From Tilletiaria anomala UBC 951 (taxonomy: Eukaryota > Basidiomycota > Exobasidiomycetes > Georgefischeriales > Tilletiariaceae), in NCBI RefSeq assembly GCF_000711695.1, contig NW_013546920.1:1-64000 (forward strand): a DNA stretch of 64,000 nucleotides, written 5' to 3'. Position numbers and translations under genes: made by a program. Within the stretch, counting starts at the first letter, position 1; each line of letters starts with the position of its first letter. Below the pieces are notes generated by a model. That model was not told the DNA's origin. It saw only the letters and a program-made list of their open reading frames with translations, and made no database searches. Shown here one piece after another: positions 1 through 10,947 of this stretch.

Positions 1-2798
1 TTAGCACCACTTCCCTGCCTGATATGACGAATTGTTTCTAGCCATGCAGCGAAACAAATGCTCAACAGCCTGAACCCCACACCATATCTCAGCGTCACTT
101 ACACCATCACCGTCAAAATCTTTGAGCTTGTGTGCAGTGGTAGGGGATATGCTTGTGCAAAGAGACGGAGGGAGTATGAGTACCATTCATATACATTTCA
201 AGCCTGTCTTGCCATTCGGATTTCCAGCCATGCCACGGTGAGTTATCATCCTGAGTCCAACTGGCTCAATCCTAAGGAATATTGGTGTCGGTTGATCCGT
301 CAAGTCATGCCTCGCTGAAGGGTTGAAGGTCAGCGACGCCCCAAGTTCATGCGCCGACCATGGCTTATGATGCCACCGGCCAGCCGTTGGTCGTCACCTA
401 GAGCAGCCGTCGAATCGTTCAGCCGCCACTACAAGCGTAGCAAACACAGATTGGGCTCAACTTCCATCGATCAGTGTCCTTGTTCGACATGCACAGCCCA
501 TCTTGTTTGTGTGCATAACCCTTCTCGCATCGTCTAGTAGTCACAGGAATCTCATATCATTCCCTCAATGTTTCTAGTGCCCAGCGAATTCGCCGGCGTT
601 TCTGGCCAGCAAGTGACTCGGACCTGATCCTTCTGCTTCCGGAACTCTGTTGTCTGGAAGTCCCGATCTTCCTCCCCGAAAGTGAGCCACATTGACATCC
701 GAAAGGACCTAAAGGAAAGCTTTCAATCCGATCGCACAATCGAGCAGGCTCATCTTACCTTTTCGAGCTGCATGCGAAACCCGGCGAGCTGTTCATCAGC
801 AAGCAGGAATCATTGCACTTGCTGAGCATCTTGGCGAGGACAGCATAGTATTTCCCTGGACGCATCGCAAGTACGCTAAAGATCTGCGAAAGGCAATGAG
901 CCCTATTTAATTGCTGGGAAGATTTGTACAGAGAAGCAGAAGTTAGCGGGACGAGCAAGGCGGACTGGTGCGATAAGTTCTCCGGTTGGGAAAGTGAATG
1001 TTCACAAGAAACGAAGCTCAGGGGATGATTATCAGCATACGTAAATCCGGCATTCTGGCGTTCCGCTCGAGCGTGGCTGTAAAAGCGCGTGTTAGAGTTG
1101 GCACGGCTCCAGTGCGTAGTTGACGATTGAACTCTGACTGGAGCCTGGACGCGTCGATGCATCTCTTCGCCAGTCTCTCATCAAGTGTATTAACAAAGTC
1201 GGCGCAGCAGGCGGCACGGCGCCCGTCGGAGTCGGCAAGGAACAAGCCGCCGGGTTATTGGGCAAGGCTGTCTGAGTCAGGACTCTGTGCAGTACTGCGA
1301 CAGTGTGCCCTGTCGATCTGTCCCTATCCCTTCAATTCGACCTGCATCTTGGCTCTACCATCATAACAACGTTCGGCGTTCGACCATGCAACCCGTCGCA
1401 CTTCACCCCACCGCCTCCACGTCTCCTATCCTCACTATCCACTTCTTACCCGCCCATCTCACAGTCTCTCCAGTTGTCCCCGGTTTCCTCTTGCGTCGTG
1501 TCGCATCGCACAGCCTTCGTTCACTTTATGCATCTTTTCTGCCGCTCGCTGCAGAAGGAGCCGGAGTGGCGACGTCGGCGGAAGGAATCAAATGATTTCC
1601 ACGGGCGGATGTATAGGAGAACGCACGTTTCACAATTCACCGGCCAACGGGCATCATTCTCCGAGCGATAAGCGAATGGGCGATGAGATCAAAAGAGGCG
1701 ACATATGGTTCGGACTGGAACCCTTTTGCAAGGAAACCTGCGCGGCTGGCTGTATTCTGCGTCTTGGAATACAAAATGGGCATTCGGTCCAGACTCGTGG
1801 ACACTGGACAGACGCGGAGACGGTGGGTGGGGCCGTGATGGGGGACTTGTAGTTTCTGTATGTGCACAGTGCCGCCGGCTTTTTTGTACACTGTATGCTA
1901 CCGTATGCGATATGCTACTTACATGCCGTGTACTTCACCAAACTGCAGTGCATCACGCTGAAAACACACACCTCGCTTCAGCTTCGCGACGAAAAGGCTG
2001 ACCCGCTCTGGCGCGCTGGCGGCTTGCCGCTGGACGCCGATGATGTGATGGTCTCTTAGGACCACATGAGAACTGCTCAAGGGTCCCTTGGAACGTGAGG
2101 AGGTTCAGGACTCTTTAGGACTTTACGAGTGTTCTGTAGGGATGGCTGATGGCACGATTTGTGTACGCAGTAGACTGTGCGAAATGGTCAAACTGCGCGG
2201 ACTCGAACATGCGGCCTGTACGGCTAGGTTTGGCAGCGTACGTCAGTGGTATCCCGTCCTGTGGTACGGCCGACCGTGTCTGGATCTGACTTTTGGCTGC
2301 TAGTTACGTACATGTGCATATAGCACACTTGCTTGCAGACTTGCGCGTCTTGCTGATGGATGATGTCCACTGAGCAGTGTGCGTATATCCATACTGCGTC
2401 TGCCGTCTGACTGTGTCGTCTGGGCGCAATTTGAGCGGCTGGAGCTGGAGGGGCTTCGTGCAGCTCCCTCGGGGCCACGGGTGTCGCGTTGTGTACTGTT
2501 TATATGCACACACACCTGAAACAATCTGCAACAGACTTACCAATACTATTCGCCACCTAAAGATGCATCGTTCGTTTCTTACAATGTACATATATCCCCT
2601 GACCACCTGAATCCTCGCCATCATCCACTCCTCTCCTTCATCTCGCATCTGTACTCCTCCTGTTCGCCTTCGTATCGACGTTCGAAGCACACTCTTCCGC
2701 TAAGCCGGCCGTATTCTCTCGTTCAGTCATCTCCCTTCCGTGTCAGACTACGCAGCTAGCTGACCTGCAGACCCACAAAAGCACCGCCATCTGTAACA
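1..2798. other. Gene-poor stretch, no convincing gene
   Basis: I see no recognisable protein family, tRNA or repeat here. Two weak candidates were noted. A 75-codon open stretch lies on the minus strand at 1018-1245, with amino-acid composition that looks coding but no in-frame ATG. A 69-codon ATG-initiated frame lies on the plus strand at 1386-1595. Neither could be extended by splice sites into a recognisable protein. The last few hundred bases are the upstream region of the secreted-protein gene at 2799. Confidence 0.5.
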
Positions 2799-3725
2799 AT
2801 GCGGTTGCACGCTATTTCCTCTTTCGCTCTTGCCGCTGCTTTCTCGTTGTGCGGCACCGCAAACGTTCTTGCCTCTGGTAACCCAGACGATCCGACGGGT
2901 GTCCAGCTCTATGTGAAGGCGGTCTCTGCATTTGTCCCCGCAGGTCGGCTATCCAACTTCTGACCGGCGTCATTATTCTCTTGTGTGTTGATCTCCTCTT
3001 GACGGCTGCAGATCACCTCTCCAGCGTGCGACTCCTACAGATGCAAGGTGCACTGGCACTACGGTGATCTGGTCACCATCAACTGGCTCAATGCTCCCAA
3101 GGGAGACGTTGAGATCCACCTCGTTCCTGAGACATACTCGAAGAGAGACATGAGCAGCCAGGAGCAGATCCCTACCCACGCACACAAAAGACACCACAAG
3201 GACGATGACAAGAAGAGCGAAGGCTCTAAGCAAGGACACAAGGGCAAGCACTCCGCGCACAAGGCCGCCGGCAGATACCCCAAGGTGAGTGCACCGGAAG
3301 CTATGTGCGGTCAGATTCTGCACTGCGTTTTCCACGCAGCTGACATCTGTGCTTCCCAACCGAAGGAGAAACGCCCTGCCCACCTTCCTAGCGCTAAGGT
3401 TAAGCACCACCACTCCAAGGTGGAAAAGTCGGGAGTGCACCACAAGGCTGAGCATTTGTCCGGCGGCGGCAAGGCACTCAGCACACGCGCAGCGTCAAAT
3501 CAACTAAAGTCCGTCACCATCACGTCGCGCACCTCGGGTAGGCACGACGCCGCGCACTGCGACAACGGCAACACCAACGAGACGTGCGGCGACTTCAAAT
3601 GGACCGTCCCTGCCGTGGGTTCGATCGCGCCGGGCGAGTACACAGTAGAAGTGCACTCGCTGAGCAAGAAGAAGGTATACGGATACACCGACACGGTCGT
3701 TGTGGGACCCAAGAAGGAATCATAG
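2799..3725 (+). CDS. Secreted Kre9/Knh1-like Ig-fold cell-surface protein
   Basis: The ATG at 2799 opens a signal peptide (MRLHAISSFALAAAFSLCG, small residues before the probable cut). After one intron the protein has ITSPACDS, then GDLVTINWLNAP, and near the C-terminus GDFKWTVPAVG and GEYTVEVHS. This matches the N-terminal Kre9/Knh1-type domain of fungal wall proteins (tsP...G..v.I.W ... W.vP). An unusual Lys/His-rich insert of about 100 residues sits inside the domain. The intron is ambiguous. Donor 2922 (GTCTCT) with acceptor 3011 keeps the family ITSP motif and gives 278 aa. Donor 2944 (GTCGGC) with acceptor 3024 also keeps the frame and gives 281 aa. A GTGAGT at 3285 would break the frame if used and is read through here. 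The likely role is extracellular or wall-associated; the ligand is unknown. It ends 420 bp tail-to-tail from ADE12. Confidence 0.6.
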
Positions 3726-4144
3726 GTTGCCCTGCAGCCCGGTCAAGCCTTTCTTTGCGGCAAGCGACTCTTTGCCTTTTCCCATCCTCAACGACCATCT
3801 TCCTCTCCTCGCCCTTCAAAATGGCAACTCTCCATTTATCAACCGTGCATATAATCGCATACTCACAAAAGCACGCACATGCACTTGAATGCATCCTTAC
3901 AAACATACGGACAGTCGAATACATCATTCCTGCACGAAAACATGCACACGCTTCCTTTGGTTGTACACTTGTGCCAGCAGTGCAGCCCTCGTACCCTCGT
4001 TTTGAGTATGTGTCTTGCCTTCTATGCCTCGATGCGCTCGCGGTTCAGCGCATCCCTCCTCCCATTCTCGAAGCAAGGAAGAAGCACATTGTTTCCAGTC
4101 TATTTCTACAAAAAAGCGCAATAGTCGTCTAGCTGCGGCCTGAC
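3726..4144. other. Intergenic region between convergent genes
   Basis: This holds the 3' flanks of the Kre9-like gene (+) and adenylosuccinate synthase (-). No open frame here resembles a gene; nothing else seen. Confidence 0.6.
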
Positions 4145-5798
4145 TCAGCGCTTAATCATGCTCTCCCGACTAGGCCCAACGCCGATCCACTCGATGCGGA
4201 CGCCAAGGAACTTCTCGACGTACTCGACGTACGCGCGACAGTTCTCCGGCAGCTCTTCGAACGTCTGCGCTGTCGAGATGTCCCCCTGCCAGCCAGGCAG
4301 AGTCTCGTATTTTACCTCGACGTTTGCGAGTATGTCGAGGTCGGCTGGTTGGTGGGGAAAGAAGGGGTGTCAGAAGCCGTGCAGGACGATGTGCGACGAG
4401 ACCAATCCAGGCGTAGACTCACCTGGGAAGCAAGGGAGCTCCTTTCCGTTCTGCAGATATGCGACGGCGACTTTGACCTCCTTGAGGTTATCGAGAATGT
4501 CGAGTTTGGTAAGGTTCAGGCTTGTGTAACCGTTGATCAAGCACGAGTACTTCATTACAACCAGGTCAAGCCAGCCGCAGCGGCGCCTCCTGCCGGTGGT
4601 GACGCCGTACTCGGCACCGACCTCCTGCATGTGCACTCCGATCTCGTCGGTGAGTTCGGTAGGGAACGGTCCGGCACCGACGCGCGTAGTGTACGCTTTC
4701 ATGACGCCGATGATGCTCCCGATCGCCGTGGGCGGGATGCCGAGGCCCGTGCAAACACCGCCGATCGAGGTGGACGACGAGGTGACGTAAGGGTACGTGC
4801 CAAAGTCGAGGTCCAGCATCAATGCGTTTGCGCCTTCGACAAGCACACGCCGCTTTTGCGAGATGGCAGTGTGGATGAACGTGACGCCGTCGACAATAAA
4901 GGGACGTAATCGTTCCGCAAAAGCCTGCAGGTGTCACAAACCTGTTATTTAGCCAGACCGCGCCTGTTGCAACGCAAGATCGAGACGCAACGCACCTTGT
5001 ATCTCGCAATCTCTCCTTCCGTGTCATATTCAAAGTGCCCGTACCGCTTGAATCTCCCTTCTACAAGCTTCCGGAATTTGTTGGCGAATAGTTCTTGGTC
5101 GTACAAGTGGTGGACACGCAGGCCGGAGCGCGATGCCTTGGACGAGTAAGCTGGCCCGATTCCCTTCTTGGTGGTTCCGATACTGCGAGCGCAGGGTAGT
5201 ACATGTATGCACACATCTGATCAATACACTTCACTTGCAGGGGGAGGTTGGAAGAAAAAAGCAAAGCTTTCAGCGCTCACCTGCTTCCACCGAGCTCGAC
5301 CTCCTTGAGTCCGTCAACAACTTGATGAAAGTCAAACACGAGGTGTGCTCTATCAGAAAGGAACAGCCTGCCATCGCAATTGAGGCCCTTCTTTTGTAGC
5401 GCATCCAGCTCGGCAAAGAAGGACGGTACGTGGACGACGACGCCCGAACCGATGAAGCCGGCGCAGCGGGGGTTGACCAACCCAGACGGCAGCAGGTGAA
5501 AGTCAAACTTGGTCTTGACCTTGTCAGGTCCGATGTGCGCGACGATCGTGTGGCCAGCATTGTTGCCGCCAGCACAGCGTGCGCAGACGTCCATGTTCAT
5601 GGACAGGACATCGGCGAGCTTGCCTGCTCGTGGGGATCCGGAGAAAGACAAAACGGCAAGAGGACGGAGTCAGTGCTTGCTGCATGGCGTAAAAGGACAG
5701 ACGTTCGCACCTTTTCCCTCGTCACCCCATTGGGCGCCCAGCAGCACCGAGACTTTGCCGGTCTCGAGGGCCGCCGAAGCAGCAGCAGCAGCAACCAT
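4145..5798 (-). CDS. ADE12: Adenylosuccinate synthase
   Basis: Catalyses the first committed step from IMP to AMP (IMP + aspartate + GTP to adenylosuccinate), in the cytosol. Five exons on the minus strand: 5798-5711, 5623-5281, 5182-4996, 4924-4423, 4344-4145, giving 439 aa, normal for the family. Family motifs appear in order: [10 protein letters not shown] (P-loop with catalytic Asp), GGNNAGHT (catalytic His), [64 protein letters not shown] and a C-terminal PGWQGDIS. All four introns (71-98 nt) have GTGAGT- or GTGCG-type donors and CAG acceptors. The start [14 protein letters not shown] precedes the P-loop by the usual short tail. Upstream, about 1 kb separates it from SDH4 on the same strand. 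Confidence 0.95.
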
Positions 5799-6857
5799 TG
5801 TCTGTTTTGATCGCCGTGCGAACGCGCCAGAAAATCGGTGAAGGAAGCGCAGAGTACCTGCGGAAGCGCCGACAGGAGAGGTGACGCTTACGAACGAGCT
5901 CCACCTAGGGCGGTCCTCTTTGGTTCAGGTAGAGGGCTTGTGGCCACAGTGGGTACAGTGGATGCAGTGAAACAACCTGTCTGATGGGATAGCTATAGCC
6001 AACAGGCAATGTCGCGTGAGCCATTGGAAGAATGCTGTGACTGGACTCACGTCGAGCAGATCACACGCCCACAAGTATAGTACAGTGCCGCGCTGCCGGG
6101 CTCTGTGTGTGGGTTTGAGATTTTGAGTTCTCAGCACCATACTCATATGGACATCTCCGCCGCTGCAAGCGACCTGCCTACCAACCCGCCCACTGCCCGC
6201 AGCGGAAACTCTCTTCATCCTCTGCATGTCTGTTTGAAAACTCGGAACACCCAGACCCACCAAAAAAGAAATAAAACGCGCCTCGATGCTCCCCCTCCTA
6301 ATACTCAAGGCGAGAAGGAATAGACACTCCCCGCTTCTGCCAACGCGCATCAAGATCGAATGCTTCTTCCTACGCATGCGTCGCATCATGTTCTAACCCG
6401 CTTTGATCGTCCGGCTCATGCCGGGTACTACACATGCGGGCGACAAACCTTGCATCGCATCGAAAACGTCCGCAGGCTCCATTTCATTGTTTTAAGCAAT
6501 AGCTGCCACCCCACCCGCCTTCCTTGTGTGCAGCGCCCGAAAATAGCGCAAAGACTCAGGCAGTCTGGCTACTATATACGGCGAACCCCCAGGTCAGGGA
6601 TCGGGCTTTGTGAGGCAACGGCCCAAGTCTCAAGAAAGGTCGTGTCGGTCATTGGCGGTGACTGCCGGACCTGTCACATGACAGCACTCCGGTGCAAATG
6701 CATTGCAGGACGCTGGACCAGGTTTACGATATGCCATAAAAGGTCGTTTATTTATTTCCTCGTAATCGTCCCTCTGGACCATCACTGACCTACCTCGTAC
6801 ATCTGTGCAACCCTTCCCCTGCCATTACAAGTGGTGTTGCGCGACGGGAATACTAAA
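5799..6857. other. Upstream region of adenylosuccinate synthase
   Basis: About 1 kb between ADE12 and SDH4, both transcribed leftward, so it holds the ADE12 promoter and the SDH4 3' flank. Only short open frames without family resemblance are present (for example 5925-6389 minus and 6360-6788 plus). I see no RNA gene or repeat. Confidence 0.5.
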
Positions 6858-7665
6858 TCAGGCAGTCCATAGCTTCGCAACGAGCTCGCTGAGGCCTGTT
6901 CGCGTACAGTAGCGAGCGTGCTGGTCAGCGCCTTTTCATCAAGAACCCTGGCCAGTGATGTGCTGCGAAGAGGGCTTACCAATGTCATTCGTGTTGAACT
7001 CGTAAAGCCCGTAGATAGAGGCGAGCGTGGCTGCCCTGAGACCCCAGCTGCTGACCGGGCCGAGGATCGGGTACTTTCTCTTGTGCAAGTAGTCGGCGAC
7101 AATCTGCTCGAAGCCGAGATGCGAGTGGACGACGAGCGTCAAAGCGAGGGCACCGTCGAGCAGACCCGAGGTGCCGTGCTTGACGCCGGCGGCAGCGATG
7201 ATCGGTACGATCGCTACAGAGATGGCACGCTCAAAGGCCCAGTGATACGAGCCGTGCGACGCAGAAGGGGGCGGGAACGTTGTGGGGTCGTTCACAGTGC
7301 CCTTGATGTATGCTGGTTAAGCGAAAAAGGGGGAGGCACAAGGTGCGTGAGCGAAGCATGCCTTGTTGCACGGCTGCGAACAACGAACGCTTTTCACTCA
7401 CAAGCTTGTGCGTTGCTGGCATGTGTTCCCTTCGTTGAACGCATCTGAGCGGAGGAAGCTGCTCAGGAAAAGTAGAAAATAATTGCGTCAGCGCATTGCT
7501 CCTTGAACCCTGCCAATGAGACGTCACCCTGCTTGCAAGCGGAAGCGACTCACTTGATGCGAAAGCCCGGGAAGCTCCAACCATCATGAGGCGCAGGTGC
7601 GGGTTGGTAGCTGCGCTCGAGAGACGCAGCGGCGCCATGGCGCTGAGAGCACTGGTGGCAACCAT
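6858..7665 (-). CDS. SDH4: Succinate dehydrogenase membrane anchor subunit (CybS)
   Basis: Small membrane anchor of respiratory complex II in the mitochondrial inner membrane; it helps bind heme b and ubiquinone. Four exons: 7665-7554, 7458-7402, 7312-6980, 6895-6858; 179 aa. The N-terminus (MVATSALSAMAPLRLSS, basic/hydroxylated, no acids) looks like a mitochondrial presequence. The core has the family pattern GSYHWAFERAISVAIVP (quinone-site Ser/Trp region), VVHSHLGFEQIVADYLHKRK (heme-ligand His and the Asp-Tyr quinone pair) and a last helix running into YEFNTNDIG, with C-terminal LSELVAKLWTA. Three introns of 84-95 nt, the last separating only a 38-nt terminal exon. It shares a 418-bp head-to-head promoter with ATG12. 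Confidence 0.93.
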
Positions 7666-8083
7666 CTTCCCCGACGAGCGCTGATGCTTTGCTGACAAAC
7701 TAATCAATGACTTTCTGACGACCAGACAGATTCCAAGAAAGAAGTAGTGAGAGGACGAGTGGGCAGCCGGTAGTGGGATGCCATTGCGCGGATGAGGCGG
7801 GGGTTGCGTGTCGGCACATCGCGGGTGACGCTGACAGACACCCTGGCGGCCGGTGTTTGTCAGCTTCATGCGTGGATTTACAGGGTCTCGGTGTGGGGGC
7901 AGAGTAGCTCCACTCACGACTTCTTACACTGAGCACACTCTGACATCCTATTAAGAAGCCCATAGCCCCCTGTATGCAGATGGCTCGCAGCACAGCATCT
8001 CGAGACAAAGGACGTCTGTAAATGTAGCATTCAGGAGCGTGCGGAGCGTCAAGAGCGCGTCCAAAAGTCCGCAGCAGCTAGCG
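7666..8083. promoter_or_regulatory. Shared divergent promoter, SDH4 / ATG12
   Basis: The 418 bp between two divergent start codons must carry both promoters. I see no clear TATA box or other motif. The plus-strand frame stays open for some 45 nt before the ATG12 ATG, but has no ATG there. Confidence 0.5.
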
Positions 8084-8888
8084 ATGTCGCCAACAAGCAG
8101 CGCTGCGCCGTCGGTCCCTCCGTCCTTTGCCGATGCGCCTCTTCTACCGTCCGCGCCTTCACCCGGCCCGTCCGTGTCTGGTCCAGGCGTCGGCGCCGTA
8201 AGGATCCCGTCAGGAAGCAGCACAGCAAGCACAGCTGCGGCTGCAGTCAACCCTGCTGCAGGAACTATGACGCCCAGTCAGGCGCTTGATGTTTACAAAA
8301 AGAAGGATACCACAAAAGGTGCGCCTCGCATTTGCACGTTGCAACGTGAGGTGACTTCCTTTACCGGTTGACAGCGCTGACCACCTAGCACGCTACTTCT
8401 AGTGGTCGTGCGGTTCAAGGCGATCGGAAATGCTCCCATCATGAGGGTGAGTCCTGAGAAAAACGCTCATCCATGCAGCGAAAGCACAAAACGCGGGAGC
8501 TGACCTTCTGATTGGCGCTCGCAGAACAATTATTTCCGCATCACGGCGTTCAATAAATTTCAGGCTGTCATCCAATTTCTTCGCAAGGAGCTGGCATGGA
8601 AAGCATCTGATGCATTGGTACGCTCCCTTTTGCGCTTGCGCTACTCGTCCTGCCTGGCCCTGACCGCGCTTTGGTCTCCCTTCCAGTTCCTTTACATCAA
8701 TTCCAGCTTCAGTCCAGCACCCGACGACACGGTTGGGAATCTTTTCCACGTGAGTAGCCAGCTGCTCATGCATGCGACATAAAAGCTCGTGTGCTGATTT
8801 CAGGGCCACAAATATATCTCACTCGCAGTGCTTTGGAACAGAAGGGCATCTAATCGTTAACTACAGCTCAACTGCTGCGTGGGGGTAG
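8084..8888 (+). CDS. ATG12: Ubiquitin-like autophagy protein Atg12
   Basis: Ubiquitin-like modifier that is conjugated to Atg5; the conjugate acts as the E3-like factor for Atg8 lipidation in autophagosome formation. Five exons: 8084-8318, 8403-8446, 8525-8617, 8687-8749, 8829-8888; 164 aa. The first ~80 residues are a Ser/Pro/Ala-rich disordered tail; the rest is the ubiquitin fold: [68 protein letters not shown]. It ends in AWG with no residues after the glycine, so like other Atg12s it needs no C-terminal processing. Start chosen at the first ATG of the frame. Exons 2-5 are 44-93 nt, typical of intron-rich basidiomycete genes. Confidence 0.95.
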
Positions 8889-9434
8889 AGTCGATGCGCG
8901 AAATACAAACCGCGGGAGAAGTGCAGTTTGACTATGACACTTGATCAGGCGGCGTAAAACTTTGCCGAGCGTGCATGATATCGCCCGATTGCCTTCATCG
9001 TCCAGCATGCCTTGCGCTGCTTCACCGAAAGGCCGCGTCGAGCATCCTTGGGACCACACACCCTTGCACTGCGGCGCGCAACTAGGATGTTGTTTGGGAA
9101 CTTCACACGCCGAACAAGGATGCAAAGCTTCCAACATTAAAGCTGAAGAAGTACTCGCGCCAGGATCGCTACCAGGACATCGACATGCCGGATGTTAAAT
9201 CAAGTTCTCGCCTGCTCGCACGATGTCGCTGGACCTTACAGTTTACCGCAGCCGTGCACCCTGGGAACTACCCAGACTTTCGGTGCGAGGACGCTCATCT
9301 CGTTGAAATCGAAAAGATGACGCTGACGCGCGTGAAGTGACAGGGACAATGCGGATAGTTGTTGCGGCAAGCTACGAGTGTGTCGCTAGGGTGCAAATCA
9401 AGGGTGATGCAAAAAGCTTGAAGAGCAATGTAGG
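8889..9434. other. Intergenic region, nothing recognised
   Basis: About 550 bp between the convergent ATG12 and heme lyase genes. Open frames here are short and do not resemble known families. No repeat or RNA gene seen. Confidence 0.5.
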
Positions 9435-10355
9435 TTATACAGCTGACGTCGGCGTGTCAGCCTGCTGACGCGGTGGACCAGCGAATAATCTACTTGCACG
9501 CATCCTCAGGTTGTCGATGCTATCAGGCGCAGGCCGTACATCGAGGTAGAAAGAGAGGCTAGGGCCGGCCCTGGCAGTCGATGACGCTGCTCCAACCAGC
9601 CCGCTATCCCCCCGCGGATGGCTGCTTTCCGCGCTCTTTCCTGTGTAGAAATCAATGATATACCGTACCTCCTGCCCACACCTGTCCACCAGCCAATCGT
9701 GCCTATCAAACGGTTCCATGTATCCGAGGAAAGTCGTCTTCGCCCAAGCTTTCCACGTCAGCTCCTTTGGCTTCCCTTGGAAGCTGATCAGCTTGATGCC
9801 ACCGCACTTTTCCTTGGAGGATGGGTGGAAGTGGTTCTCCCACGCATTAATCTGCTGCCATGCGCGCTCATTCACGGCATTGTGGATCGGCACGACGATG
9901 GTCATGTCTGCTGCTTGCGGGTTGTGATTCTTGCGCTGGAGGGCGTTGAAGAATTGGGAGGGCGAAGGATAAACCCAGTGGTCGTTCGGATTGGATGTGT
10001 CCGCCGGCGTGGGGCCACTGTCATCGGTCCGTGACCGTGGTATAGAAGAGATGACACGCTCTTGCGAAAGCGAAGGCCTCTGTGCAGTGGCAGCATCAAT
10101 GCTGGCGAGCGAGGTAGGACTCAAGCGCGTGCGAAAGTATGCTTCGGCTCTCGCTGCGTCGTTGTTCCGCGGGTTTGCCTTGAAGACATGCTGGCGCCTG
10201 AAAGCTGCGGCAGAGTTATTGGATAGGGATAACGGAGCCTTCGACGGCGTAGATGCCGAGGGTGACGGTACTGAAGAGGAGGAAGACTGCTGCTGTAGCC
10301 AGACCTGCCGTGTATCGTGGTCCACCGGACATGCATTGCCATCGGTTGAGGTCAT
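9435..10355 (-). CDS. Holocytochrome c/c1 synthase (cytochrome heme lyase)
   Basis: Attaches heme covalently to the CxxCH of apocytochrome c or c1 in the mitochondrial intermembrane space. One exon, 306 aa from the ATG at 10355. The frame is open upstream, but the protein from this Met starts with the family heme-binding motif NACPVDH. A disordered Ser/Pro region follows, then the core: HWVYPSPSQFFNALQRK, VPIHNAVNERAW (contains the conserved heme-ligand His), a Gly-Lys-x-x-x-Thr-Trp-Lys segment, DRHDWLVDRCGQEVRYIIDFY and LSFYLDVRPAPDS. Only one CP motif is present. Sequence alone does not tell me whether this is the Cyc3 (cytochrome c) or Cyt2 (c1) branch, or a single dual enzyme. Head-to-head with coatomer beta across 592 bp. 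Confidence 0.92.
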   Translation of the reverse strand: MTSTDGNACPVDHDTRQVWLQQQSSSSSVPSPSASTPSKAPLSLSNNSAAAFRRQHVFKANPRNNDAARAEAYFRTRLSPTSLASIDAATAQRPSLSQERVISSIPRSRTDDSGPTPADTSNPNDHWVYPSPSQFFNALQRKNHNPQAADMTIVVPIHNAVNERAWQQINAWENHFHPSSKEKCGGIKLISFQGKPKELTWKAWAKTTFLGYMEPFDRHDWLVDRCGQEVRYIIDFYTGKSAESSHPRGDSGLVGAASSTARAGPSLSFYLDVRPAPDSIDNLRMRASRLFAGPPRQQADTPTSAV

Positions 10356-10947
10356 CTTGCTTGGAATAGGATTTCGGCGGTGCTGCAGGTGGATGTGTGT
10401 ATCTCGGTGGGGCTTCTTCGCCGCAAGTTGTGAGTTCAAGCTGCCCTGCCACACAAGGCTGAGCGCAATGGAAGACTTGGCGCGTTGCCAATGCCGTATG
10501 TTCACAAGGTCGAGCTTCGGATGGCAACTGAGAGTCCAAAATGCAAGCGAGGCAACGAAAAGCTGAAGACCAAACTCCAAAGAATTGCCACGGACTCTCC
10601 GATATGAATGAGGGAGGAGTGCTTGAATTTACGTATGCGCGCGAGGCACCGTTACCCCCGCACCAACAAAGCGCACCACACCTCGAGCTTCGCAGCACAT
10701 ACATTGGAATCGCATGAGCATCGACCCATCCAGGGTGCAGAGCAACGCTAGCAGAGGCACGACGAGGCTCCGAGCACATCCAAGAGCTGCGTCAAACGTG
10801 TGTGTCGACGGAAGGTCTGAAGTCAGACCTAGGTGGAAGGCCCCGACTTGGTGGTGACTGCAGCTTGTTCGCATCGATCCGCTCCTCCACCGCCCTTCTT
10901 CTCGCGCTCCATCATCCCGACCTCAGGCCTTTGACAAGTTGCCCAAG
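10356..10947. promoter_or_regulatory. Shared divergent promoter, heme lyase / SEC26
   Basis: 592 bp between divergent starts. The leftward frame stays open for 75 codons upstream of the chosen heme lyase Met but has no family resemblance. No distinct promoter motif seen. Confidence 0.45.

Noticed and set aside
1386-1595. 69-codon ATG frame on the plus strand
   Set aside because: Short, no family resemblance and no supporting promoter or splice context.
2160-2260. tRNA-like B-box (GTTCGAGTC on the minus strand)
   Set aside because: The flanking bases do not form a T-stem and no A-box or acceptor pairing is present.
3285-3339. Possible 55-nt second intron in the Kre9-like gene (GTGAGT...CGCAG)
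   Set aside because: Its removal shifts the frame and loses the conserved GDFKWTVP...EYTVEV end of the domain.
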